Notes: generated by a model from the letters alone, not told the origin. 64,000 bases of DNA from Talpa occidentalis (GCF_014898055.3 NW_023601543.1:16561433-16625432); one strand, 5' to 3'. Counted from the stretch's first letter, positions 37,644 through 51,322 are shown. Numbers and translations are program-made.

Positions 37644-38045
37644 TATTTTGAGTTCATTTCTCCATAGGCAGCATTTTGCTCTGAAAGCAATTAGGTTTTC
37701 TTAAAACACAAAGTTAACATGGGAAAATACTGCTGATTGAGTCTCCTTTAATTTTTTAGTGGAATAACAATGCTTCGAGGACATTTAGACAAGTGATAAT
37801 GGAAAAATGTACATGTATTCACATGAAATTAAAATTGACTAAATTGAAACACACACTAAATGTCAGTCTGTTCTTCCTAAATATATTAAAATACATTAAA
37901 GAATTTGGAGATGAATGTATTAAGCTTTTAGAAAGAGTATTGTAACCCGAGTCTCATTGTTCATTTGCCAATCAGCTGTATTTTGATTTCCTTTGGGTAC
38001 TTTTATTGTACTGCTATGCAATGTTAATTAATTCACCTCCACCTG
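37644..38045. other. Intergenic, no gene seen
   Basis: AT-rich unique sequence. Confidence 0.5.
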
Positions 38046-38827
38046 CAACTTTGCATTTACTTTTTTTCCAATTTTTATTTTCTCCTACCACCTACGCCTT
38101 TGACCCTTTCCTCTCCCCCACACCCACCCATCTGTAAACCTTAGAAATCTCACTGTGGTTATCAGTGTCAGCTAGCTTATAATTGCTTTGCTTTAAAAGA
38201 ATAATCAGTTCATCTTCTTTAATTCCTTATTTTGCTCATATATGTGAAATTGTCTAATATTTGTCTTTAACTTTCTGCTTACTTTACTACATATAATTCC
38301 CTTGAGCTCCTTTCATTTTGCTGTAAATGGTAACATTTCATCTTTCCTTATTGCTGAATAGTACTCCATTGTGTGGGTATACCACGTCTTCTTTATCCAG
38401 CCCTGTATTAATGCGCATTTATGTTGTTTCTGCGTCCTAGCTATTGTAAGGCTGCAGTAAATATTGTGGAGCATATAATTTTTGGAGTTGGTTATTTCAC
38501 ATTCCTCAGGTAGATACGCAAAAGTGGGATTACTGGATCATAAGGTATTTCCATTTTTAATTTATTAAAGGTAGGTCCAGACCTTTTCCCAAAATGTCTG
38601 TACCAGTTTATATTCGCACCAACAATGTATTAGAGTTCCTCTTTCACATTTTCTCCAACACTTCTTGTTGAAGGTCTTTCTAATGTATACCTTCCTCACA
38701 GAAGTGAGATGACACCGCATTTTGGTTTGAATTGCATCTCCCGTATTAAAAGCCACGATGAGCATTTTTCCCTCTATATATCCTCTTCAATAACTTGACT
38801 TTTCAAATCTGCTGCCTTTTTTTGGTG

Positions 38828-38912
38828 ATTTATTTCTCTTACTCTCTCCTTCCTTCGCTCCCTCCCTCCCTCTTTCTTTCTCTTCTTTCTCTTTTCCCCC
38901 ACTTCCTCTCTT
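38828..38912. repeat. Polypyrimidine (CT-rich) tract
   Basis: Imperfect repeats of CTTT, CCTT and CCCT units inside the L1. Plus strand almost entirely C and T. Confidence 0.8.
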
Positions 38913-39985
38913 TCAGTTGTTACATTGGGTGAGTTCTTTATATGCCATGTCAGTTGTGTGAGGTGTGAATATCTTCTCCCAATCAGTAGGATGTCTTTTT
39001 ATTCTGCTAATATTTTTTTGGATCATGTAAAAACTTCAATTTGTGGTAGTCCCAATTGTTTATTTTTGCTTTTATTTCCCTTGCTGGTCTCTATTATTGA
39101 TGTCATGAAACATATCACCAATTCATTCTTCTATGTATCTTATTGTTATGGGTCTTACATCTATAATTCATTTTAAATTTATTTTTGTGCATAGAGTTAG
39201 ACAGTGATCCAACTTCATTCTTTTATGTGTCCATCTGGTTTTCCCAGCACCATTTGTTAAAGAGATTCTACTTTATCATATGACCATGGCTTCTTTGTTA
39301 TAAATTAGGTATTGATTGATACATGTGTGTGTGCTTATTTCTGTGCTTTTGATTGTTATATTGATTCACCTGTCCATTTTTATGCCAATACCATATTGTT
39401 TTAATTAACTGTTATTTTATAATATAGTTAAAATCAGCTCACGTGATGCCTCCATTTTCCTTCTATTCTTTTAGTATTGCTTTAACTATTCTGGGTCTTT
39501 TATTGTTCTTTGTAAATTTTAGTATTTTTTTGTGCTATTTCCTTGAAGAATATCACTGGAATTTTAATGGGGGTTAAATCTATGTATTATGTATACATCA
39601 AATCTATGTATTATTTTTGGTAAAATAGTCATTATGACTATATTAATTCTCCCCATTCATCAACATGTGTCTTGTTTTATATCCTTAAATATTGTCATGT
39701 AGTTTTATTTGTATAGATCCTTTACTTGCTTAGCTAATTTTTTTATGTGGTTATAAATGGAATTATTTTCTTAAATTCTGTTCCTTCCTCATTTGTAGAA
39801 TATAAAAGTGCAACAGATTTTTGTATGTCACTGCTATTTTTTTATGTTTCTAATAGATTTTTGGTGGAGTATTTAGGTTTTTCTACATATAACACGATGC
39901 TATTGGCAAATAATGATAATTTCACTTCTTTTCCAATCTGAATTCATTTATTATTTTTCTGATTGCTCTAAGAACTCTAATGCTA

Positions 39986-40254
39986 TATATTTTTTTAAGA
40001 TTTATTTATTTATTTAAGAACTGGGGTACAGGACAGAAGCATGGGAGGGTGAGAGAATTCACCAGAGACAGACCGGGGAACAGAACAGGCAGACAGACCG
40101 AAGACACTGCTGAGGGCAGCAGCAGGCGGGGCAGGAGAGGTCTACTGTGCCACGTGGGTTTCTCCCTGGCCAGCTGGGAATCAAACTGGTGCTGTATAGG
40201 CTGCGGACAGCTTCACAGCCCAGTGCTCAACCCGCTGCGCCACAGGGGAGGCCC
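39986..40254 (-). mobile_element. tRNA-derived SINE nested in L1, tail type B
   Basis: Minus-strand copy with flanking CTCTAATGCTA repeats (39975-39985 and about 40254-40264). Many CpGs are retained. Confidence 0.95.
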
Positions 40255-40829
40255 TCTAATGCTAAATTAAAGTAGTGACAGTGGGCATTCTTGCCTTGTT
40301 CCTCATCTTGAAGGGAAAAGCTTTCAGTTTTTCACTGTTGATATTGGTGTAGGTTTGTGGTATATGGCCTTTGCAATGTTGAGGTAGGGTCCTTCTATTC
40401 CCATTTTGTTAATTTTTTTTTATCCACAATCAGGTATTGTATCTCCACAAATGCTTTCTTGGAATCTATTGATATCATCATAGGATTTTTCTACTTCCTT
40501 TTGTTAATGTAGTGTATTGTATTAATTGGTTTTAGTATGTTACTCTATCCTTGCATCCCTGGAATAAATGCCACTTGGTTGTGGAGTATGATCCTGTAAT
40601 ATATTGTTGAATTAGGTTTGGTAGTAATTTGTTGAGAATTTTTGTAGTTTTGTGTAGTTTTCTTTTTTGCGGTATCTTTTTCTGGTTTTGGTAAAAGGGA
40701 AATGTTTGCATCACAGAAGGTGTTAGGAAGCATTCCCTTTTCTTCAATTCTCTGAAAAAAGTAAAATAAGCACAAGTTCTTTGAAGTTTCACTAAGATGT
40801 ACATTTAGAATGTTTTTCCATGTTCTGCC

Positions 40830-42150
40830 TTAAAAAGAAAGTATTATTTCTTAATCTTCAATGAAATAAAATAAAAATGCACTATATGCCTTATTTTCAT
40901 ACCAAAAAAGAAACACAGAATGCTATCGTACTATAGACTGTGCATCTCCTTTGAAAGCAAGGCAAAACACATTTCAATCCCATTTCTGTGAGGATATAAA
41001 GACACTCTTTTAAATACCTCATTGGGACCCATTAAAAGGGCAGCTGACCGGTTTATTAACTTCATCCAGTTAAACTCCATTATTAGTATCTTGCCATTTT
41101 CACTATACAGATCCTGTACATAGTTTGGTAAGTTTATATGTAAATATTTCATTTTATTTTACAGTTTTAAAGGTATTTTTTTTATTTTCAGTGTCTATGT
41201 TTGCTGCTGGTATATAGAAATGTTAACTGATTACTGAGCAATGACTTTCCTTCCTCTGTCCTTGCTCCTCTCAATTATTAGTTCTAGGAATTTCTTTCTG
41301 TGTATTTCTTTTTTTTTTTAAAGATTGATTTATTTATCCATACATACAAGAACCGGGATACAGACCAGGTTCGCGGGAGGGTGAGAAGATTCACCAGAGA
41401 TAGAGCGGGGAACAGAACAGGCAGACTGATGAAATACACTGCTGAGGGGAGCAGCGGGCGAGACAGGAGAGGTCTGCTGCACCATGTGGGACCCTCGCCA
41501 GCCGGCCAGGATCGAACCGGCGCTGCAGAGGCTGCGGACAGCTTCACAGTGCTGCGCTCAACCACATGCGCCACCAGGAGAGGCCCTTCTGTGTATTTCT
41601 TAGACTTTTATATAAGCCATTAGTGAATCTGCAAATATGGAGTGTTTTATTGCTTTATTTCCTGTAGACCTTTTATTTCTTTTTCTTGCCTTTTTAGGCC
41701 AGATAGAAATTCTAAGACTACATTGGATAAAAGTGGTGAAAGCAGAAACCCTTGTCTTGTTCTTGATCTTTAAGGTAAAGCATCTAGTTTCTCACCTCTA
41801 AATAGGATGTTTGTTGTAGGTTTCTGTATATGTTCTTTACTATATACAGAAAGTTTCCCTCTATTCTAGTTTGCTGAAAGTGTTCACCATGCATGGGAAG
41901 TGCATTTTGTCAAATGCTTTTGCTGAATCAGTTGATATAATCCTATGGTTTTTCTTCTTCATACTTTTGACATAGTGACTTATGCTGATTTTCAAATGTG
42001 GGACCAACCTTGCATACCTGGAATAAATCCAAGTTGATTATGGAGTCTCCTGTTTGGCACTTAAACATTTAGATTATAATGTCTTCCTGGTGAATTGATC
42101 CTTCTTGTTTTATGCAATGACTCTCTTTGTCTCTAGTAATCTTCTTCACT
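40830..42150 (-). mobile_element. Second L1 fragment, minus strand
   Basis: Minus-strand reading of 41610-42150 gives the reverse transcriptase region (AFDKMHFPCMVNTFSKLE-like), and 40931-41152 gives KYLHINLPNYVQDLYSENGK from the following region. Because these ORF2 parts lie downstream in the L1 of what is seen at 40530-40760, this is a separate element. It is interrupted by the SINE at 41311-41586. Confidence 0.75.
41311..41586 (-). mobile_element. tRNA-derived SINE nested in L1, tail type B
   Basis: Minus-strand copy flanked by perfect 15-bp duplications TTCTGTGTATTTCTT at 41296-41310 and 41587-41601. Confidence 0.97.
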
Positions 42151-42162
42151 CTGAAGTTCATT

Positions 42163-42492
42163 TTTTAATTTATTTTTTTGACAGAGAAACAGCATTTTTA
42201 TTCACTTTCTTCCTTCTGCTATTCTTCCTCTTCATCATCTTCATCGTCTTTCTCTTCCACCTTTTTCCTGGCAACTTTAGTGGGATCCGTGGCACCATCA
42301 AACTTACCTTTTGATTTACAGTCAGCGACATCCTTCTAATGTTTTTCCTTAAGCGTCGCCACCTTGAGAGGCTGGTTTTCACTGTCACTTAAGCTATTCC
42401 ATATCTTGCCCGCTTTTTTTGCCAATGCTCTGGCAGAGATGCCAGGTGTCATGGATTTGATTTTGGGGCCGAGTTCTGGTCAGAACAGGGTG
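42163..42492 (-). pseudogene. HMGB3: HMGB3 processed pseudogene, 5'-truncated
   Basis: Read on the minus strand the region encodes the second HMG box and acidic tail of an HMGB protein. In order come a remnant of 'CSE.RPKIKS' near 42485-42440, then [20 protein letters not shown], a stop, [25 protein letters not shown] and an acidic run. The combination [15 protein letters not shown] and VARKKVEEE fits HMGB3 better than HMGB1 or HMGB2. There are in-frame stops (after KEKH and within the acidic tail) and a small frame disturbance near 42450. An A-rich tail (T-run on the plus strand, 42163-42180) marks it as a retrocopy. HMGB3 is a chromatin-binding architectural protein; this copy is not coding. 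The 5' part, including the first HMG box, is absent and the next recognisable sequence is an immunoglobulin V segment. Confidence 0.85.
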
Positions 42493-42504
42493 AATCTAGA
42501 TGGT

Positions 42505-42755
42505 GGTTTTTGGGGGCATTGTTATCAAAAGCTGTCAGGGAGGGCTCCGCGGTATGTGATGTATATTAAAACTGATGGAAGCCATGGCAAGGGGCAGGGG
42601 ATCCCCCGATCGCTTCTCAGGCTCTAGCTCAGGGACTGACCGCTACTTGACCATCACCAACATACAACTTGAGGATGAGGCTGAGTAATACTGTGGTATG
42701 AGCAATTCAGATGGTTGAGCCACAGTGACACAAAGGGGAAGTGAGGCCAAAACCT
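42505..42755 (+). pseudogene. Immunoglobulin lambda V segment (IGLV4-like) orphon
   Basis: The plus strand encodes framework 2 to framework 3 of a V-lambda domain. [20 protein letters not shown] is followed by HGKGQGIP. After one extra base in the C-run at 42603-42607 comes [20 protein letters not shown], then LEDEAE. This pattern (RYLM...[20 protein letters not shown]) is characteristic of the IGLV4 subgroup. The conserved Cys104 codon is TGT at 42692-42694. The preceding Tyr is replaced by a TAA stop (42686-42688) and Trp41 by Cys. A consensus recombination heptamer CACAGTG follows at 42721-42727. A nonamer-like GCCAAAACC lies at 42746-42754, giving a spacer of 18-19 instead of 23 bases. 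Leader, intron, framework 1 and CDR1 are missing. No J or C segment is seen. It cannot make a functional light chain and is an orphon away from the lambda locus. Confidence 0.85.
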
Positions 42756-43445
42756 CCCTCCCCCCAGGGCTCTTCCCCACAGGACTCAGGGTGAGCTATG
42801 CCCCATCTCACTCTCGGACCTTGAGATCTTTATTCTCCTCCTTCAAACCCTGTGGTTCTGACTTCCTCCCCAGATAGCAGGACGGAGAGGGGCACGGGTC
42901 ATCATTGAGATCATTTGGACAACTCAGCATCTGTGTCCTCCCCTCAGGAGGCGATGCTGGGAGAGACAGGGAGGATCAAGAACCAGAGAGATAGTGGGGC
43001 TGATCACCATGCCCCAGGGTCACAGCCTTGTGCCCACAGCACGAGCTCTGCTCAGAGATGAGTGTGGAGTCTCAGAGCTCCAGGGAATTGTCTGCAGGTT
43101 GTGTCCTGCCTTCTCATCCCCTTGGGTTGAAGAAGAGCCCTGTAAGGATTGTGGATCAGCAACAAACACCTGACTTCAGGGGTGTCTGGACAGAGAGTTC
43201 TGAGACCCATGGAGGGTGTTGCCTGGGTCCAGGTCCAATTGGGCATTGAGGCGCTGTGAGGAGGTCTGCATCAGGACAAATGGGGGCACACTGCACTGCA
43301 AAGCGCCACGGTACGCCACCCACACACGCACGCCACGCCACATGGCGCCGCGCCGTTTGGCTGAGTGCGCATGCACAGTGGGGAGGGCGGACAAGCCTAA
43401 CGTTTTTCCCGCCTACTTACCCCACACAGAACTTCCTGTAGCTCT
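42756..43445 (+). other. GC-rich flank of the V-lambda orphon, with CpG-dense end
   Basis: Sequence with about even base composition follows the V segment without a break and reads like 3' flanking DNA of an immunoglobulin V gene carried along with it. From about 43250 it becomes CpG-rich and includes an NRF1-like palindrome TGCGCATGCA at 43366-43375 and CATGGCGCCGCGCCG at about 43341-43355. No long frame has recognisable content. The small overlapping frames on both strands are compositional artefacts. Confidence 0.45.
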
Positions 43446-44135
43446 ATGATATTTTGGACAGCTACCCATTCTTCATTACTGTAGATATAGGGCATCAAGT
43501 TATGGCTGGGGGATGATATTAAATGTGTAAGGGGATGCTACTCTACTCTTTGTAGTACCACGTTCCTCAGAGGATAGCGAGTCGGCTCCTTGTTCTGAGC
43601 CCTGGGTGTAATGGCTATTATGGGAGAAAGATACAGCACACTTCTTCGTTTGTCTAAACCACATTACATTTGAGTCCAAACCATATAATCTGGATGGTAG
43701 AAGTTCAGTATCATCATTTCAAGCGTTCCTTCCCCTTTTTATGGGATATTAATGGGTTTTGATGCTTACTTAGTTCCAAGAAAAAGGAGATGGATTGTAG
43801 CCCTTAGTTCTTTTTGTTTGCTATAGTTATCTCCATTGTTAATTCTTCCACAGGATGACTGGTGTTATGTTGGTCCTTGCTAGGCTGGCTGACCACTGTT
43901 CTGGAAGAACTAGAGAGCTGCCTCTTTCATGAGCCTCATCACCGATCACAAACTGAATCCCAGAATCTCTCACGACTGCTAGTGTATTTACCCATGATAT
44001 CCCCAACTTGCACAGATGTCTACAGTCATAGTCTACATTTTTTGGTGGTGCAAAGAAATGAAGCTTAAATCTCTATCACTAGCAGAATTTTACATTCAAC
44101 CACTTTTCACTCAATAACTTCTCAATCTGAGAAGT
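43446..44135. other. Intergenic, unassigned
   Basis: Moderately G+C-rich, non-repetitive to my eye. Possibly a decayed LTR. No gene recognised. Confidence 0.4.
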
Positions 44136-44139
44136 GCAT

Positions 44140-44335
44140 AAGAATATGGAATGTGGATTCAGACTCCATGGGTTTAAATCCTGCATCCATCACTTATTAA
44201 TCATCGCCATGGGACAAAAATGTTACCTCTCCAAGCCTCAGTTTCCTCATCCACAATATGGAGATTGTAATACTGGCATCTACCACTGTTATATTAATAT
44301 AATTAAAATAGTTATACTGTTCCTGCAACAATGCT
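44140..44335 (+). mobile_element. MIR SINE
   Basis: 'gattcagactccatgggttt' then 'aagcctcagtttcctcatcc' and 'gagattgtaatactggcatc' follow MIR in the forward direction over nearly its full length. Confidence 0.85.
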
Positions 44336-45900
44336 TGTTAGTATAATATAGTAAAAGTATAAGGTCATATAAAATATAACAAGCTTTAAATACCTAGTAG
44401 GAATAAGTTCTCCTTTTAGGTCACAATCTACTTCAGTCTCAGTCAGAACGTAGCCTCTTTATCTGCCAAGGCTTTCATAATATTTTGCTGGGTAAGGGGT
44501 CCATTTTCAGGGAAACCTTGAAGTACACACTGAAGATTTTAATTTCCTATCCGTAACACACTCTGCCTAGACCTAGGTGAGAACTTAGAGCAGTGTTTGT
44601 AGATGAGTGGTCCATAGACGACTGCATCCAATCTTTCGGGATAAGGTAAAGGGAAATGCATATTAAGCTGCCCCTGTGATTTTAATATACACTGAAATGT
44701 CTAAACCACTTGTCTCCATTCTCTGTGTCTTTTCACATATGGTTACCTCTTCATGAAATGTCCAGTCCCCCCACTCCCACCTGTGGGAACAAAGTAAGCC
44801 ACTTCCATGAAGGCTTCCCTAAGTCCCCTAATTTCATATTCACCACCACCAGCACATGCAACCTCTTCTGTTACTGTGGCATGAGTGACATGGTGAACTA
44901 TCAGAACTGGGGTGCAGGAGAGTATTGGGGAGCATTGGAATCCAGCAGCTGGATTGGGGTAGTGGGAATGAACCATGGTTTGTATTTGGAATTTGTATAC
45001 GTGAGATAACACTGCCAAAAGTGTGGGGGTGGGGAAATCAGCCAAGAGGGCAGGCAAAGTCTGGAGGAAATCACAACAAAGTAGCACCTATGGACTCCCC
45101 TGATTGGTTAGAAAAGTACATTCTCTTTATCCGGAGGAGAGGAATGTGTGCAGTTGGTATTACTTACTAGCCTGCCTGGAGATAAGACTAGTACTACCTG
45201 ATTGGCTGCTCTGAAGCAGCATAGTGTACGACACTGCCTGAAAGCTTACATTCTGTTTATGCACCTGTGGTCGCTTCCTTCTAGAAAGTTCTTTATGTCT
45301 GTTTCTGCTTGCGAGCTGCTTTTCTGAGGGCTCCTGACCAAGGCTCCAGGATCTCTAGCCAGGGACCTAGAACTTTGGGATTGAGAATGAGGACGGAAAC
45401 TAGGTGCATTGAGGGAGGTGCTGCACTCCTTGGTTCATCCTCTCCACTTCTTTAATTCTCTGAAGTACATTGGAGTCAGTGGCCCCAATGAATCCCGTCC
45501 GCCATGTGCACTGTCCGCCATGTTGTAAAGGTGGCACCAGGGTACTGTACCTCACACTGGGCAGAAAATGGCTCCCAGGGATCTACATTTGGAACACACC
45601 CCTCTGGTCCTGTAGCCCAGAGACTTCAGTTTGAAGAGAAAAAAAAAAAAAACCCTTTGAAGCTGTTTAAGATAGCAGCAGAGTGTTTGAGACAGCAGCA
45701 GCTGCAAAAGGAACATAAGTGGGAGGGTCTCCTCGCAGCTGCCCAACGTCCCCACCCCCCAGCAAACTCAACAGCTAATCTTAGCAGTGTCTCCCCCTTA
45801 GTAAACTGGGCCCACCGCATGCACATGTTTCTTCATACAGATAATCCCCAGGGTTCCTTCTAGCCTCATGCTTGACTACATTTTAGATTTCAAATTTTGT
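44336..45900. other. Region upstream of the DCAF12L2-like gene
   Basis: No gene recognised. About 45010-45560 holds two inverted CCAAT motifs (GATTGG at 45102-45107 and about 45200-45205) and two copies of CCGCCATG within 20 bases at about 45499 and 45515, a layout seen in promoters and LTRs. Its identity is open. Confidence 0.4.
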
Positions 45901-46039
45901 GTTAAGTAAGGATTTTCAGAAGAAAGGTTGGCTGCTGTCCTGAGAGTGGCGAAATATCCCCGGTCGCTTTAGTGTGATTTCAGTAATCACATGGCCAGTT
46001 TAGGGGTCCTGGAACACAGGCCCTCAGTAGATCCCCCAC

Positions 46040-47922
<1,883 letters not shown>

Positions 47923-49785
47923 GGATGGCTGGCCCTGTGTTCTCAAAGTGCCCAAGACTTACCTCCCAGTCTTATTAATAAGACTTCCTCACGCTGTGTT
48001 TGTGCTTTAAATTCATTTGGCTTTGTTTTGCAGGTGGTTGTGCCCAACTTACCTGTGTGTAGTGTATTAGGCTGAGAGAGACTTTGGACAATCAAAACTT
48101 TAAGATTTTCTACACTGCAATACCATATTTGAATTCTCATACAGAAAATTTTGTCTAATTCTTATTTGTATTCTCTCTGGGTAATTTACATATATTCTCT
48201 CTCTTTGATGTTGTGCAGTTTATGGTTTACAATTTACAGTTATGTAGATTTTGTTTTTTTCATTACCGGTATTGATTCAACATTGTTCTTAGTTGCTTTT
48301 CATTACGGATGTGTGGTTTTTGAAGAATATTTTTAAAACAGGTTTTGGTATATCTGTTCTGAAGAGTTAACTACAGTTTTATGGCATTGCTCCAATGTTA
48401 TACATTCAAACATACATTACACGTTCTGCATTACCAAAGTTTTAAAACATTCCATTTGATAATTGTAATCTTTGTGTTTATAGTTTGTAAGTTGTTGGTG
48501 CTAAACATGCTTTCAAAAAACTTGCTTTTGTTTTAAAAAACTGCTCTTATAATCTTGTTTCATGTACCAAAACCTCAGCTGGTCATCATACTTTAGGAAT
48601 GCAAGTGTTCCGCTGATTGAATGTTCAGAATTAATCTGAAAATCTATTTTTTTCTCCTTTAACCCTTATTTACATTTTCATGTGCTGTTGTTAGATAACT
48701 GAATGTGTGTTGTTGTTGTTTTTTTTTCACTTCTTGCCTTAGTACTATCAAGACTGTAGAATATATTTGAATGTTTGCTGTATAAGGATCTTGCACAGAG
48801 TTTCAGTGCCATCATTCAAAGCAGGGATTCTAAGTATAAATGTAGAATGTATGGCAAACTGGGCAGAATGTATACTGATCCAGTATATAAACTGGATATT
48901 TTTTTGCTGTTGCTGTTCTCAATACCAAATATTATATTTGAAAGTCTGCTTAACATTTAAGTCACAGGAAAAAAAAAGAAAACTGAGCCAGTCCCACTCC
49001 TTCTGAAAAAGGTCTTATTTTCTAAATTCCAAATTAATAAGACTTTATTTTGTGAATTTCAATGATTCTTAAAGTAGTATAAATATATTACTAAAAAGTA
49101 GTAATGTTTTAATCTGCAGTGTAATATAGATAATATACAATTATTAAGGAAGTTTGTTTTTGAAGTGATGAACTGGAGATTCAAAATAAATGGGATTCTG
49201 TTGAAAAGTAATTTGCATCTCAGATAAATACAATTTGTACTCTGTTAGGAAAATAGGTTGTACTTATCCACGTGAGAATATTGGAAGTGAGGAAAGAGTG
49301 ACCCTTCCTCAAAACCTGTGATGGTTGTGCTGACCTCAGACTAGTATTGTGGTGTGTCTGTTTTTTATTAAATGCTTTGGCACTTATATGCTGCGTTGGT
49401 AGCCATGCACTATATGCTGTTCAGTTGCAAATCTGAACCAAGTAATATAATAACACTAAAAGTGAGTTAAGAAATATGGAAAATAAGCTTTTGTTTACAT
49501 AGATTGTTTTAACAGTTTTATGTAGTTGTTAAGTAACAGTAAAACATATTTAATTTAATGTGTGCTTATATGTGTCTCCAACTCAGTTGCGTGTGTCTTG
49601 AGAGCAAAAATTATAACTGCCTTTTTTATATTCTCTCATTTCTCCACTAATGCCTAGAAAATCATAGGTAGTCAGTAAATATTTACTGAATGAATGTACT
49701 TGCCACTGGAGACCTAAAGTTCAAGGCTATGAAAAATGTATAAGTATATAAATACATAAATAAAAGTGTGCAGTTAAATAATTTT
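47923..49785 (+). other. DCAF12L2: Probable 3' UTR of the DCAF12L2-like gene
   Basis: AT-rich sequence free of SINE or L1 insertions follows the stop for about 1.9 kb, unlike the rest of the window. Candidate polyadenylation signals AATAAA occur at 49185-49190 and 49759-49764. The second is followed by GTGTG and a T/G-rich stretch typical of a cleavage region. The true end is not determinable here. Confidence 0.45.
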
Positions 49786-50276
49786 GAATGCTGTTGTTTT
49801 TGGACCACTCATTCCACCCCATTTCCTTAAAATTTGTCCTGATTTACAGGTCTGCCATTTGTTTTATCTAGTCATAAACCTAGTGCTTCACTATGGTAGT
49901 GATCCAGGTACTTACCCATTCATAAAATTGCGTACATATTTTTTCTTTACCAGAAGATAAAGAAAAATATATAAATTTTAGATGGCACTGGAATTTAATA
50001 TTCTATCCTGTAAATATTTTGTAGGCTTCCTTAAAATATATTCTTTCCGAAATTAATTTTGAAGATCTTTTTTTTTTTTGGTGGGTGGTTTGTATTTTTA
50101 CTTAAAAATAGGTATTTGCTAAAAACTTGAACATTAATCCAAGAAGTTCACTGAAGCATTCACTGCCTATCTTCCTGTAGGTTATAGGGTATTTTATGGT
50201 ATTTTGGCTTTGTTTTAGGACATGGGAACATTTTCAGACTGATTGGCACTTTCAATGCAGGGTGGGATTTTATTTC
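49786..50276. other. Intergenic, no gene seen
   Basis: AT-rich sequence with no recognisable feature. Confidence 0.5.
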
Positions 50277-50278
50277 AT

Positions 50279-50545
50279 TTTTAAAGATTTATTTATGCAT
50301 ACAAGAACTGGGGTACAGGCCAGAGGTGTGGGTGGGTGGGTGAGAGGGTTCACCAGAGACAGAGTGGGGAACAGAACACGCAGATTGACCGAAGTACATT
50401 CCTGAGGGAGCAGCGGGCGAGCCAGGAGAGGTCTGCCTTGCCATGTGGGTTTGTCCCTGGCTGTCCAGGGATTGAACTTGTGCTGCAGAGGCTGCAGATT
50501 GCTTTATAGTGTGGTGCTTAACCTCTTGCACCACCAGGGAGGCCT
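50279..50545 (-). mobile_element. tRNA-derived SINE, tail type B
   Basis: Minus-strand copy, 'aaagatttatttatgcatac' left and 'caccaccagggaggcc' right. The target GGTGGGATTTTA is duplicated at about 50261-50272 and 50549-50560. Confidence 0.93.
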
Positions 50546-50649
50546 GGGGGTGGGATTTTAAAGAAATAGAAGGAGCATCTCTACTCTGGTTTGTCCTCTG
50601 ACTTGGCCCTTAACTTCATCACTCATTCTTAACTTTTTCATATTTTAGG

Positions 50650-51322
50650 ATATGTATTTTTTTCTTCATTGAAATAATACTGGTTTACAACCTTGCATAT
50701 GATTCAGAGGTACAGGATCACACCTTTCATGTGTATGTTGCCACACCACAAACTCCACCAAGGCACCCAGACTCCACCAGAGTCCATTGTACGCTCTTCC
50801 CAATTTGCTCTCCCCCTCTCCTTCCCCTTCTGTAGCCTCCATTGTACAATCAGATTTCAAGGGTGTGATACTGGTTTGGCTTTATTTCACCCTTTCTTTC
50901 TTATATGCCACACATAATTGACACCATTCATTATTTGTCTTTCTGCATTTGACTTAACTCACCGAGCGTAATCCCCTCTAGTTCCATCCATGTTGTTGCA
51001 AAAGTTGAGTTTGCTTTTTTTCATTGCTTAATAGCATTTTATAGTGTATATATACATCTTCCTAATCCTTTCATCTGTCTTTGGGCACAGAGGTTGTTTC
51101 CATAGCTTGGCTATTGTAAACAATACTGCAGTAAACATAGGAGTGCATATATCCCTTTGTATTAGTGTTTCTGCATTATTTGGATACTTAGGAGTGGAAT
51201 TGCTTAATCATATGCTGTATCTATTTTTTATATCTTGAGAAACCTCCATATTATTTTCCATGGGTGTTTGACCAGTCTACACTCCTGCCAACAGTGTTTG
51301 AGTGTTCCCTTTTCTCCACTAG
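50650..51322 (-). mobile_element. L1 3' end, minus strand
   Basis: Plus-strand reading shows complements of the L1 3' UTR ('gaaataatactggtttacaacc') and of the ORF2 C-terminus ('ggttgtttccatagcttggc', 'taggagtggaattgctt'). It ends abruptly at about 51322 in the ORF2 C-terminal region. Diverged copy. Confidence 0.85.

Larger units (their letters stand above)
38046..40800 (-). mobile_element. Old L1, minus strand, 3' UTR to mid ORF2
   Basis: Reads from L1 3' UTR (38046) through the ORF2 C-terminus (minus frame 38565-38765: TKMRCHLTSVRKVYIRKT and CWRKCERGTLIHCWCEYKLV). It continues to the region before the reverse transcriptase core (minus frames 40532-40804: LLPKPEKDT and NQVAFIPGMQG). Frames are broken throughout. 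A C/T tract at 38828-38912 and a SINE at 39986-40254 interrupt it. Confidence 0.85.

Noticed and set aside
37251..37667. Frame of 138 codons on the plus strand
   Set aside because: It is antisense to the solo LTR and spans the SINE junction; no retroviral or cellular protein similarity is visible.
42364..42627. Frame of 87 codons as a small gene
   Set aside because: It fuses antisense of the HMGB3 pseudogene to part of the V-lambda orphon and ends at the frameshift; it is not a real protein.
44710..45170. Several frames of 80-114 codons on both strands
   Set aside because: No recognisable domain, no consistent start context, and overlapping frames on both strands; treated as chance.
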